Shown piece by piece: positions 11,316 through 22,789 of a stretch of 64,000 bases of DNA. This stretch comes from Hypomyces perniciosus (lineage: Eukaryota > Ascomycota > Sordariomycetes > Hypocreales > Hypocreaceae). A program made the position numbers and the translations under genes. How positions within the stretch are numbered: position 1 is the first letter of the stretch; each line of letters begins with the position of its first letter. Under the pieces are notes generated by a model. It ran no database searches, had not been told where the DNA came from, and saw nothing but the letters and a program-made list of their open reading frames with translations. The DNA is taken from assembly GCA_008477525.1 (NCBI GenBank), contig SPDT01000010.1, forward strand, positions 434,001 through 498,000, read 5' to 3'.

Positions 11316-13729
11316 GGCTGCTGATTAAAGTATGAAGCTTGAAAAAAAGAGAAATCCGGCGTGGCGGTGAATCGAAGGAGATTAGAGATGAAGCTCGCGC
11401 GATCCCTGGATCTCGAGAGCTTTGGGGAGAGAGGTTGATGGGAGGAGAGCTGAGAGGACACTCAGTCAAAAGATGGTCGATGGGGGTGGGTGTTGTTGAA
11501 GAAGTAGGAAGAGTGGAGGGGAGGAAAGGAGGGAAGTATCTCCGCTGCCACGATGGACACAGAAGTTGTGGGCGGGCCAAATGCTGGTGGAGCGCCTTTT
11601 GGGTCCTGTGGGTGGTCCCTTGAGTGGTCCTTTGGGTGGTCCTTTGGGTGCTTGGGTCCCAGGAGGGAGGCGGCGAACCAGGGGATGGCGGCGGTGGTCG
11701 CCGCTTTAACTGATTGGCTCGTGGTGGTGGCTGTGGCCAGACCTCTTACTTGCGACGACAGGTACCTCGGAGCATGGTCGTGCACTGAATGATTTGAGGT
11801 ATCAGTGGGGGCTGCACCGCCAGATCAACGCTATCGTCACCACCAGCTGTCCAGTGTCGCCTGGACGCCGGGTTTCTGTGCATCAACAGTTGGTTGCCCG
11901 ATAGTGACAGACGCACAAAAACAAGAACATACGGTGTGTACTCCTCTGCTAGGTAACCGAGACTTCATTCACAATAGTGCTATACACATATTCAATGCCG
12001 ATTAATACTGCTCGTACGTGTATCAACACGCAATCATGCAACCCAAAGGATTTGCCTTTCGAGATGCCTGCTCAAGTGCAAGATGAAGGCCCACGTAACC
12101 CCCCAGGCTGAGCCAAACGGAGCCAAAAGCGAAAACGAGCCGTCAGCCGGGGCACCCTTTTTCCTTTACGGAGTACTACTGCTTCGTACGCCATCCAGGT
12201 AACAACTCGTCAAATATTGAGGCTGGGACGGTGTACCTTTTGGGCAATCTCGCTGTTGGCAGGTACATATGTACGCGCGAGCCATCGTCATAAAACACAA
12301 ATAAAATGCCCCTCCCCTCCTTTGAAAAAAAAAATCATAAACCAAGACAGGCAGACGTTTTTTTCTGTTTCAACAAAAGGTCTTGGAAATTGGCAAGGCA
12401 ACAGATCATGTACTTACTCGTGCTTGCTTGTACGACCTGACGAAGTAGTACTATACGAACTAAGAATATCCCTGGCCTGCGTAATCCACTCGCCTCCCAT
12501 TATGATACCATAAGCAGCGCGCTGATGGCCGCCGCTCTTCACCCCCTTTTCCCTTCTGTAATACTATGTACTCCGTACCCTCCCATGGCAAATTTCCCCA
12601 GCCCAACTCATTTTCGGCCACGCCAACACGTCGCTTTGCAGAAAGCGGAGGAGGGGACACGACTACCTTTTGGCGATCCCTTTTGGCTAGCGTCGTCGCT
12701 GCCTTAATGAAACTGCCCCCAACAACCTGGCATCTACATCACGTGATTATCTCGAAGCTTCTTTGGATCTCAACTTGTTCGAGGACAGGAGGCGGGAAGT
12801 ACGGAGTCATGCTGGATTTAGCTTCGGGCAAGGCATGCAAGGCTCACTAGTTTTCATGTTGGTTCGAGATCTCCCGGGGAATCTTAGATGCATACCATGT
12901 ACAATTCTACCGTAGTGATTCGTTGTGATGGACAGCATAGATTCAATGTTGGAAACTACGGTTATACCAGCAGGGCCTTGCATCTAATGATGGCGAATTG
13001 TCAATTTCTCCTATTTTGAGGCAGAATTTTCCGATGCCGTATACTCCGCAGTAGTAATTCTTTTGACCTGGTCCTTGTTCAGCCAACCTCCAGGCATCTC
13101 AATTCCTGCCCTCCCGTCCGGTTGAGACAGATCTTGTGCTGCGTCATCAGCCATGTCTCGCCCTCCTTTTCAGTCTTCAGCAACGTCACAGGGCGAGACA
13201 TTGGGCATGCTGACATGGAATGCTACCTACATACGAAGTACTCCGTACTCAATACATCACCGCTGGCCAGGCTACAGTGTATTCGTAATGTCAATTTGTT
13301 AAACTTCGTTTGACAAGGCTGCAGTTTCAGCTCGCCCAATCTGATAAATGAATTCAAACATGGATCTGCAGTCAGGCATTAATTCGGCCTTTCCGTCTTG
13401 GAAAAGTGATAAGTGATAATCTGAACAATACTACGAGTGCTGTTTGCTACCCTAGGTTCTTGATGTACGAAGTATGTCATCAGCTCTTATCTGTCCGTCA
13501 TACATAACAATCAGTAAATTGAGAAGGATAGAAGGGTAGAGAGAGGCAGCAAGGCAGAGGTATACCCATCTGGCTCGTATACATCCAAGTCCCGGGACAG
13601 CCGTTTCTCATTCCCAGACACGAACATGGTCCAGCATGACTATTTGCAGTCTCTCGTGGCACGGATTCTACGCCAAGATCCTCCCGGCAAACATGCAGTC
13701 TGGTTGGGCTGCTCCGATTTTCATCCACC
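11316..13729. promoter_or_regulatory. Actin upstream region (long spacer)
   Basis: This is the upstream region of actin, shared further right with tRNA-Arg and FES1. The first 450 bases are G/A-rich on the plus strand (C/T-rich on the coding strand of actin), typical of strong fungal leaders. A short imperfect tandem repeat lies at about 11603-11660. Exact GTACTCCGTAC words occur at 12568-12578 and 13238-13248, with partial copies near 12172, 12799 and 13464. No coding sequence was recognised. Confidence 0.55.
11603..11660. repeat. Imperfect tandem repeat upstream of actin
   Basis: Four to five diverged copies of a unit close to GGTCCTTTGGGTG (12-14 bp) run head to tail here. The tract lies about 300 bp upstream of the actin start codon, on the side where its 5' UTR or promoter should be. 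Confidence 0.7.
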
Positions 13730-13817
13730 GGCCGCGTGGCCTAATGGCTAAGGCGCTAGATTTCGGCTTGAGCATCGCCTTCTCTAGAGATTCCAGGTTC
13801 GACTCCTGGCGTGGTCG
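13730..13817 (+). tRNA. tRNA-Arg(UCG) with intron
   Basis: An 88-nt gene folds as a complete cloverleaf. Acceptor strand GGCCGCG pairs with CGTGGTC, with G as discriminator. The anticodon stem is CTAGA/TCTAG, and the T arm is CCAGG-TTCGACT-CCTGG. The anticodon TCG (13763-13765) reads CGA Arg codons after A34 is excluded; it is a U34 tRNA. A 15-nt intron (13767-13781) sits at the canonical place, one base 3' of the anticodon. A TATA-like or terminator T-run (ATCTTTTTTT, about 13843-13851) follows about 25 bases downstream. Confidence 0.95.
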
Positions 13818-14199
13818 TGTTCAAAGCTTAATTCGCTCAAATATCTTTTTTTGGCCGGTGCCACAGTAACATTTTTGCCGCGCGCGATCACCAATGTAGT
13901 ATGCACCACGGACAAATGGACTTTACTCGAGTAGATAGATAGGTTAGCACAAAGCGCGTCGTAGTTTGGATGTTGATTCTTAGCGAGCAAGGAGCGTCAT
14001 TGAGGCTCATGCATACCCGTGGCGCTAATCCTGCCTCGGCCTAGAGCCTTCATGAAGTTTCCAGAAACTGCATCAACTCAGACGAAAATCATTAATAACG
14101 TCGACGGACCAGAGCCACAACTCAACAACTAAGCAAAATATATCATTTTATATCACCAAATATAGAGCAAAAAACCACCCCCTAAACCACACCGCAATC
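13818..14199. promoter_or_regulatory. FES1 promoter and leader
   Basis: These 382 bases run from the tRNA-Arg 3' end to the FES1 start. They contain the tRNA downstream T-run (pol III terminator candidate, near 13845-13851) and an A-rich leader (about 14130-14190) just before the FES1 start codon. Confidence 0.5.
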
Positions 14200-14859
14200 A
14201 TGGGTGACAAACGCCTCAACGACCTCCTCCGCTGGGGCATCGAAAACAGCACAAAAAACGAAGACGCCCCCGCGGGACCTCAAACTCCCCCCTCCACCAA
14301 CCTCACCCCGGAGATCATGGCCGCCCTCATGGGCGGTCCCTCCGACGCCGATCTGATGAAGGCCGCCATAGAGCTCATCACTTCATCTGACCCCGACGTC
14401 ACCCTGGAGAACAAGCTCATCGCCTTCGACAACTTCGAGCAGCTCATCGAGAGTCTCGACAACGCCAACAACATCGCCAATCTCAGCCTTTGGACCCCGC
14501 TGCTTGAGCAGCTGAAAAACGAGGAGCGCGAGTTGCGCAAGATGGCGGCTTGGTGCGTTGGCACGGCTGTCCAGAATAACGAGCGCACACAGGAGCGGCT
14601 GCTCGCTATGGGAGGTGTGCCGCCGCTGGTTGAGTTGGCGCTGAAGGAGGGAGAGGCAGAAGATGTTAGGCGTAAGGCCATCTATGCTCTGAGCTCCGCG
14701 TGTAGGAATTATCAGCCGTCTATGGATTTGTGCGCGGAGGAGTTAACCAAGAGGGGATTTGCGGCGGACAAGGTGGATGCTACCGACATGGCCGCTGTCG
14801 ACGTCATTATGAATGGCCTCAGAGAGAAGGTCAAGGCTGCTGCTGCCGCCGCTGCTTGA
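14200..14859 (+). CDS. FES1: Hsp70 nucleotide exchange factor Fes1
   Basis: Single exon, 219 aa, the usual Fes1 length. Fes1 (HspBP1 type) is an armadillo-like alpha-helical protein. It binds the Hsp70 nucleotide-binding domain in the cytosol and speeds ADP release, supporting turnover of misfolded proteins and translation fidelity. The N-terminus DKRLNDLLRWGIENS is the conserved Fes1 release-domain region. Further marks are ENKLIAFDNFEQLIESLDNA, a helical repeat ERELRKMAAWCVGTAVQNNE, then MGGVPPLVELALKEGEAEDV and RRKAIYALSSACRNYQPS. The C-terminus ends in an alanine run, which is common. Its start (MGDKRLND) follows an A-rich leader. It is convergent with the MRPL7 gene at 222 bp spacing. 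Confidence 0.95.
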   Translation: MGDKRLNDLLRWGIENSTKNEDAPAGPQTPPSTNLTPEIMAALMGGPSDADLMKAAIELITSSDPDVTLENKLIAFDNFEQLIESLDNANNIANLSLWTPLLEQLKNEERELRKMAAWCVGTAVQNNERTQERLLAMGGVPPLVELALKEGEAEDVRRKAIYALSSACRNYQPSMDLCAEELTKRGFAADKVDATDMAAVDVIMNGLREKVKAAAAAAA

Positions 14860-15081
14860 CGGGTGCTATGATAAAGGATCAACAAAAGCATTGGGCGGAG
14901 TTGAGGCGTCAGATTTATGTGGGATTATATGGACGGGCGGATAAACCAAAAAACGTAGGGAGGGGCACCATCGAAGCTCATGGATATAGACTTCTATGAT
15001 ACAGATGTTTTACATTTTTGTCTACCCGATGCTACATTATTCTGACCCCATACCACGTAGCATGAATCATCATTGTTTCTT

Positions 15082-16279
15082 TTAATGCGTCACTTTTCCA
15101 TGGAAAGGGAATCCCAGGGCCTCCATGAGCAGTCTTCCTTGCCTGTCAGAGGTAGCTGTTGTCTGAATGAAAATATGACATCCAGGCATCAACTTGGGCG
15201 GATACATCTAAATTCAACAGTCAGTCATAACGTTCAAACGTTCTTTGTATGCTTGATCCAACGTACATCGTAGTTAAATTCGATCTCCGGAAAGTACGCC
15301 ATCCACGCGGGCTGCATACCAAAGGCAATATTGCCTGCGCTGTCTCCGCTGCTAGCCTTAATACCCGGCCAGTCCTTGATCTTGGGCAGAACCAGAGTTA
15401 CCAGCTTGTCGACAAAATCATAGGCTGCACCACCGCGCAAGGTGGTTTTGGCACCAGCCTTCGATCCTTGTCGAACTCCCCAGTGGATAACGTTGTGCTT
15501 TACCGTCGTAACTTCAGGGAATGTGCCGCTAATGGCTTGCACCACGGCACGGCAAACGTGCAAGTACTCCTTGTTGTCGGCGGCCAGAGGGGCATACGAG
15601 TTGATGGTAACCGCCTCAATCTCCGGAATGTTATGCCAGGCAATATCGCGCTCGAGTATTCCGAGTCTTGATGAGCCTCCACCTCTGGGTCCTCTGCTTG
15701 GTCGGTTCTTGTGATACGGAGAAGATCCATCCCATTGCCTCAACTGTCCCTTCTTCGATTCACTTGGTGGTGTTCCTGGGGGAACATGTGTATAGGTCAT
15801 GGTCATCAAATCCGGAGCAATGGTGCTGTCGTAGGTGTGCTTTAGACGGGGAAAGCTAAAGGGTCCAGGGACGAAGTCGCGAGCCGTAGGATCGGATGAG
15901 GGCGGCGCCTGCACCGGGTGCAATGGACCGCGGTTATACTTGGGTGGATGGTACTGATATCTGACATTTCTCAGCAAAAGCTCCAACACTCAATGTTGGG
16001 TTCTCTGGGCATCACTAACCGGTTACCAGGGAGCTTACGTTCCTTTCCTCCCAATCCCTGTGCTTCAGTGAAGGCCTTAATAGTGCTCTCATCTGGTGGT
16101 GGCGCCGAGAACGAGGATGTCGACTCAATATCTCCCAGATGGTTTGATGTAGATGAAGCCGGCTGCTGCGAGGCTTGACTCGATACAAATCGTCTGGCGC
16201 ATGATGGAACTGCTTGGGGGATCAATTGCCTTCGACCCAAGGCCCTCGCCAAGCGAGCACCTTCTCGAGAAGCAGCCAT
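15082..16279 (-). CDS. MRPL7: Mitochondrial large-subunit ribosomal protein uL5m
   Basis: Three exons, 16279-16020, 15960-15267 and 15207-15082, 359 aa. The product is the uL5 family protein of the mitochondrial 54S subunit (yeast MrpL7), located at the central protuberance. An alanine/arginine-rich presequence starts the protein. The conserved core includes RYQYHPPKYNRGPLHPVQAP, the uL5 N-terminal half (EIEAVTINSYAPLAADNKEY), GGAAYDFVDKLVTLVLPKI and IEFNYDMYPPKLMPGCHIFI. The end reads TSDRQGRLLMEALGFPFHGK. The donor GTTAGT at 16019-16014 is required to give the RYQYHPP join; the last intron (59 nt) splits Asp-Met with no frame change. Both introns are 59 nt. Confidence 0.93.
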
Positions 16280-17847
16280 GGCGAGATTCTGGCAAGGGCT
16301 CGATGCTTCCGAAGCCTCAGCTCATCGACATGAGACGACGGGAAATTTCCATCTGGTGAACATCACTAGCCCCGTCAGGAGCTGAGCCACGTGGTACGTA
16401 CTGTTGAGGCTGTGGCGGTGCAAAGGTTATCTCAGCCTCCACCAATTTCATATTAAAGATAGGTCGATCTCAACAGCTGAACCGTTCCCGACGTTGCAGC
16501 ATCGACAAAGATGCTATTAATAGTCTCTGAAGAGTTTGGATCAAAAGGCCATTCTACTTCGTACACCCAATGAAACAAATAAGTTTATCAGAGACATAGA
16601 ACCGGCAAAACACTTGCCCTTTACTTCGTACACCGCATGCTCTCGTATGACCCAATGCGGAGCCCCCAGACAATACCTGAACTCTACTCAACTTACCGAG
16701 TACGAAGTAAATGACGCCTTCATCCTATTCCATGGCCTCGAATAGTATTTCCACTTTCATGGTGGCAATACTCTACACATCGCATGTGACACGAGCGAAA
16801 ATAGCAACACCACTGCTGGTGGTTTTGGACAACTGCTAAAAATTAGGCGGCTCAAATGCCATGATCATCAGTCCACAAGGATCCTCCCGCAAGCTCCCGC
16901 CTAAATCCCAATGATAACATGACTGAAATGCGGGGGCTGATGAACTCTTTGGTATGCGCAGGCGCCGCAGCGGATGCTCTCATGAACCCTATTTCAGGCG
17001 ATGCTGTCTGCCTTGTTGGGGTTAATGACGAATTACGTGGACAATTGTAGGCAGACCACGAGATCTCGAGAAGTCAGTGTGGCAAGGCACGGGAGCAAGG
17101 CCGTGACGAAGCCCAAACGCAGGTGCCTGTCAGGTAGCCAGTGAGGTACGAAGTACCCCAATGCGAAAACGGACCCTGAGTTTGCATCGCGATAAACCGC
17201 GTGCTTGCGATTGGCATAATACTCGTACATGTAGGAATTTGATGGTCTGCGGGTCAGGCCAATGCGGCCGTCAGGGATCATAGGCATTGGCATGTCGCAA
17301 CTTAAAGGTGCCACATCAGCGCAGTGTCACGCCGCACTCTTAATCCTCCCCGATGTCCCGCCCCCGCCACTGTAACTTTAGCGGTTAGGTGCTGTTCATA
17401 CGAAGTACAGAGGGCTCTGCGCTGTCACCACCTCGTACTCTGCTGTACGAAACCACATCTTCCCAGGTTCTGTTGGGAGAGGCGCACATGCAGTCCTCGA
17501 CTTCAACACAAGTTCCTTTTTATTCGCATCTGTGGCGTTTTGCACCCCCATCTCCCTCCGCATTTACATCGTTTCGTTGCTCCGAAGACTACGGAGTACG
17601 CATAATCGATACCCACTCATCTATCGTCTCCCGCCGCTCTCACTATCGCGCGCCCGGATTCATAAAGTTGTCTCGGCCCCGCCAACAACGGACTACTATC
17701 TATCTGCAACGAGACGCATATCGCATATCGCATATCGCGCCCCATGATGGGGGCGTAGCCTACGTCTTTCCCTCGCTGAACACCGCGAGGATCCGTTTCT
17801 TTCTTTCCTTCTCTTTTGCCAGGACACGGCTGCGATAGCCCTCGACC
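16280..17847. promoter_or_regulatory. Divergent spacer, MRPL7 / USP gene
   Basis: These 1.57 kb lie between divergent genes. They hold one exact GTACGAAGTAC word (17146-17156), several 10/11 copies (16555, 16622, 16700, 17398, 17590) and a three-copy tandem CGCATAT at 17715-17735. The last 450 bases before the USP start are C/T-rich, as expected for a 5' leader. No coding region was recognised. Confidence 0.55.
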
Positions 17848-20654
17848 ATGAAAGAGTTTCCGAGGAAGTTCCTCAGTCTGCGCGACAAGAATGGCGCCCC
17901 GAATCGAAGCAAGTCGGCCCCCCCTGGGCAGGCAAACAAGGTGAGTCAATTATACAAAAGTCAAGCTCCTTGGGGGAGCTTGTAATCCTCAAGAGGTCGA
18001 CAGGAGCAGCTAACCAGAGCTTTGTCTCTCTCTTTCTCTAGTCCAATCGACCCCTCTCCGCTGAAGCATTCCGATCCATCTTCAAGACAGACCAATCGAA
18101 ACAATCGCAAGCTGAACCCGAGGCTGCAAAGGATACGGTCAAGGTGTGTTTGCGCATTCTATCACAAGCTCCTGCATGGGTATTCGGCGACTAATCGGGC
18201 CAGATTGATGAAATCCAACGCCTTCTTGAACAGATGAAAATCACCAATATCACCGTCGAGCATATCCGAGATATCATGACCACCAAATACGCAGACGGCG
18301 ACCCAAAGAAGACTGTTGAGTTTATTGATATTGAAAAAAAAGCTGCCTCCGGCATTGTCATGCCCTACGACCCAAGTGTTCGTATGGTTGGTGCCGAAAA
18401 TCGGAGTGCTGTCACCTGCTACATTGACTCCTTATTGTTCGCCATGTTTTGCAAAATGGAAGCTTTTGAGTGCATGCTCAAACCCGAATTTCCGCCAGAG
18501 GATCCCAAGAGCAAGCTGGTCAACCTTCTGCGGATATGGGTCAATATGTTGCGGACAGGGAAGCTGATCCGCATTGACTTAGTGAGCATTAACCCATTAA
18601 CCTACTCATAGACTACAGCATGCATTCTAACATCAGCAGACCAAATTGATACAAGATGCCCTAGCCGATTGTGGCTGGCAAGATGCCCGCCTTTTAGAGC
18701 AACAGGACACCTCCGAGGCGTTTGCCTTTCTGACGGAAACACTGCAGTTGCCACTGCTCTCCCTACAGGTTGACCTTTTCCACCAAGGCAAAAAGGACAA
18801 GGATGATCACAAAATTGTCTATGAGCGGTTACTGAATCTGGCCGTACCGCCGGACCCCGAAGGCAAGGGCATCAAACTGGAAGACTGTTTAGAGGAATAC
18901 TTCAACGCCCAAGTTGACGTATTCAGGGACAGCGAGGATGGAAAGAAGTCGGGTGCTGAGAACAAAAGTCTTGACGCACCGCCTCAGCTACTCCATACGA
19001 ATACCATTCAATTGGTCACGGATGAAGACAGTGTTGCATCGACAATCATGACAACCTCACCAATCGAGATGTCGCCGTCAACTCCGATGCTAGAGATTGC
19101 ATTAGCGAAGGATGACCAACCCTCATCAAGTCAGAGCGGCTCTCTGAGTGGGCTTTCTACAACACCTATCGCAGATAATACGCCGAGCACCACTCAGAGA
19201 ATGGCGACAAGACATCGGTCAACCAGCGTCATTCAACGAGTCCTGCTTGATGAACAAGGTCGGCCTACCAGTTCAAGTGATGAAACGATGCTCCAAAAAG
19301 CGAAGCGTACGGGGTCGACTGTGGTCAAAGCAGTTACAATTCCGGCGTGGCAATTCTTCAGATTAATTCGTACGTACAATACCATACAGTTTCCTATTAT
19401 CGCCTAACATGGAGAATAGCATGGCACGCACTCAACAACCAAGAACCTCGAAACAACATCGAAGTAGCAATGAACTTTGATCGGCGGCCAGTGGTCGGTA
19501 TTTGCCTGAAGCGCTACGCCATGACCGAATCTGGCCAACCTCAACGCCATAATACATTTATCGATATTCCCGATAGTTTACGGCTTCCTCATTTCATGCT
19601 TGCCGATGAACCGAACATGGAAGAGGATTCTAACGGATTGAACAATGAATACAAACTCGTTTTACAGTCAATCATCTGCCACCGCGGGGATTCCCTGCAA
19701 AGCGGTCATTACATCGCCTTTGCAAGAGTAGCCCCCAAGCTACTCACCGACAACAGGCGGCACGATTTCGATCCGCCACCGGACTACGAGGAGGCCCAAT
19801 GGGTCAAGTTTGATGACTTGGAGATTGAAAGTCGAGTTACGTTTGTCGACAACATTCGGCAGTCCATGAAAGAGGAGATGCCGTATCTACTGTTTTACCA
19901 AGTTGTGCCCATGGTCGAAGTGGCCTGCCCCTCAAGCGAGGGAACAGAGACCGAGCCACCATCATACAATCAGTCGAAATCCAGTCTCGAGATACCGCCT
20001 ATAGGGATCAGTGATAGCACTCCTGTTACTCCAGGTCAGGGGCTCACAACATGTTATGAAGACCCAACACTAGCAGAAATAAGTCGCTTGGGCCAAAGCA
20101 AGCCGCCTAGCATCCGACTATCTGCGGATGTCGAACGACCATCTCGAAGGTTCTTTGAAGCATTTAGCTCTTATACAGACACTGGCTCGCGCCGCCAGAG
20201 CGTGACGTTCACTGACTCTGCAGCTGCATCACCCGCCATCACTCCCTCTATGACGCCTGACGCCAACTCTCCCGTTATCACGCCAGTTGATGATTCGACT
20301 TCATCAAGATTATCCCGTGCCGCCTCGCGTTTCACCTTGGGCAGACAGAGCCGACCAGTCAGTCAATCGGGAGAAGGTCGTATCAGCAGCACAATGAGTC
20401 GTCTTGGGTTTATAAAGACTAGCAAAGAGTCACATGCTGAGCCAAACGGCTTGAATATCTCGTCTACAAATTCTCCAGGACATAGCCCCGAAATCGGAAG
20501 CCATGGACAACCAGATTCGCCTACAGAGCTAGAAAAGCCACCACTGCAAACACAGAGCACCATTAAGCATAAACACAAGAGGGGGAAATCCAAGGAAAAG
20601 GTCGAAAAACATAAATCGGGTGATCAGCCAGAGCGAGAATGCACAGTGATGTAA
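17848..20654 (+). CDS. Ubiquitin-specific protease with polybasic CaaX tail
   Basis: Five exons: 17848-17940, 18042-18143, 18204-18581, 18640-19369 and 19420-20654 (845 aa); introns 101, 60, 58 and 50 nt, all in frame. USP-type cysteine protease signatures are present. The Cys box is NRSAVTCYIDSLLFAMF with Cys137; it is divergent from the GLxNLGNTCYMNS consensus and closer in style to CYLD-like CYxDS boxes. The His box is RGDSLQSGHYIAFAR with His531. Between them are USP core pieces (QDTSEAFAFLTETLQLPLLS, PVVGICLKRYAM) and a disordered Ser/Thr-rich insertion at about residues 255-420. After the catalytic domain comes a Ser/Pro/Thr-rich tail, then a lysine-rich stretch (KHKHKRGKSKEKVEKHK) and the last four residues CTVM, a textbook farnesylation CaaX box. 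Expected role: membrane-anchored deubiquitinase. Substrate unknown, and no standard fungal gene name recognised. Confidence 0.88.
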
Positions 20655-21610
20655 ATTATCTCCTCTCATATGATACAGTTAGACATGGAGCCTGGAACGG
20701 AAATGATGCGACAGCACTCGCAAAAAAAAAGTCCTGTTGTCATTTCCAGCTTTTTCTTTCTTATGTCGATGATGCCATGAGGCTGGTGTTTGTTCTTCAC
20801 ATAAAAATCGGTCTTGGGGAGGGAACATAGTGGACATGAAAGGAGTTGGATGGGTGACAGCCTGGGGGACCAAGACAGGCTATGTGTTTATGAGAAACAA
20901 ATCAGATGATATTAATGCTACAGAGTTTGCGAAAAGACATGGGTAGGGGAACGGTACTATACGCATAAAACCTATTGAATATTAACTATTTACCCATTTT
21001 ATTGAGATTTGCTGTCTTGGAATTGCTCTCCGATTGAGCTGAGGTTCTACTGATATTAACAGCAAATAAAACTGGATAGGTGCTTAGAATACTTCATTTC
21101 TCTATCTTTTCTTATACACTAGACATGACAAGGCAATTTTTGAGCAGCCTTTCGTAGATGCAGTCATCACTTGTACCGCCTCCATATGGCCATCCCGCCC
21201 CCCTTGGTGATGAATTGTCTCCCCAAATGTTCACATACGACCGTCCGAGACACACAGAGCCTCGAGATTAATATACACGGAATGCAGCAAGTGCAATCCA
21301 GATCTGATCCATGCCCGGGACTAAGCCATCATCATAAAAACATAGCTCATCGAGCATGGCCACCTCATGAGAAAGATCCACGGAGTCTATCGAAAGGTTT
21401 CGTATGCAGAGACGTGAGCCGGAAAAAGAAACGAGCCGTCATCAAAAATGGTGGTGGAGAGGGTGCTAATAAGACATTGTAGGGGGAAGAGGATGAGGTT
21501 CGCGCTTTCGCCGGCCAACTGTCAGGCTACATTAGATTATCTCAATCAATGATTGAGGGTAGGATCAGATATTGCGCCGGGACGCTCTCATTGTTGAAAA
21601 GCTCCAGAGC
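20655..21610. other. Intergenic, convergent 3' ends
   Basis: These 956 bases lie between the USP stop (plus) and the TOM40 stop (minus). Short ORFs show no domain and neighbouring sequence is A/T-rich. They presumably hold two 3' UTRs and spacer. Confidence 0.5.
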
Positions 21611-22789
21611 TTAGAACGGGATGTTGGGAGGGGACTGGGCGCCCAAGGCTTCCTGCTGGTCTTGCAGTTCCTCGGGGGCAGCCTCAATTGAGACACCCAG
21701 ACCAAGCTTTGCTTGTTGCTGCATATAACAATTAGCCAGTGCCCAGCTGATATAAGATAGGGGTTCACAAACCGTGAAGTGGTCAATGTCGGCGGCAAAG
21801 GTCATCATGACAGGGGGGGCAACACGCTTCTCTAGAACGCAGCTCAGTTTGCCCTTGGAGTCAACCTGGGCTCGGAAAGTGGACATGCGGAAATCGTACT
21901 TGGCGCCAATGGTGGTGACGCCCTCCTTCTGCAGGCCACCGCCCATCAGGCCACCAGGGGTAGGGACCAGTCCAAGGCTCAGGTCAACACCAGCCTGCAC
22001 CTTGTCTGAGAGCTTCCTCCAGTATGATGCGTTCAGAGTTCCCATGGCAGCTTGCAGTTGAGCAGTAGCAACCCAATCGGCCGACTTGTATCGCGCACAG
22101 TATGAGACAGCACATTCAGGGCCTTGAGTGAGAGCAGGTCGTTGCCAGAGAGTTTCGAGTCCGAGGGCGAGCTTGGGGGTAATAGATTGCAGGTAGCTTC
22201 CGATGTAGATGCCAGTCGGCGCTCCTTCGAGGAAGGAGGGGTTAAGCATCTTGAGGGATGCACTGAAGTCATCGCCAGTGTACTCGTGTTCGAACTGTGC
22301 CATATCCTGACCGCCGGGAGAAATGGAGAGCTGTGACTTTGAAACCAGCTTGTCGGTCCATCGGTAGTTGAACCGTCCAGACAAGGAGCCTTCATTATCA
22401 ACGTTTCCTTGGCAGAATACCTGGCGCCACTAAGTCAGATTCCATGTCGACATTTGCGTACTGAGTAAATAGCTGTTTACCTTGCCAGTTCCATACATGG
22501 CGGCGAAAGTGTAAGGGTTAATACGTTCACCCATTGCAAATTGGTGAGACACTTGGAACAGAGGTGCCATGCTGAAGATCTTGGTCAGATCGGCGCGGAT
22601 GCCGGTGAACATGTAGTTGTTGAGGAAGACATCGCGCTGGACCTCTCTCGACAACGTCTCTATTGTGCCAGGATTGGATAGCCCGAGCTTCGCTCTGCGC
22701 TCGGAAAAGTAGTTGACTGCATCTCCTATTGTGGCGGCGATCGGGTTGGAGAATATAAGGGACCGCAACGAGTCCGCTGGAGAGGCCAT
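21611..22789 (-). CDS. TOM40: Mitochondrial import receptor channel Tom40
   Basis: Three exons, 22789-22481, 22420-21773 and 21718-21611, 354 aa, normal for fungal Tom40. Tom40 is the 19-stranded beta-barrel pore of the TOM complex in the mitochondrial outer membrane, through which nearly all nuclear-encoded mitochondrial proteins pass. The N-terminal helix region ([40 protein letters not shown]) and barrel strands are well preserved. Examples are FMLF-type [51 protein letters not shown] and [17 protein letters not shown]. The Porin_3 beta signal is near [20 protein letters not shown], which is split by the last intron (54 nt). All joins are GT..AG. It is divergent from the phosphofructo-2-kinase gene. 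Confidence 0.96.
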
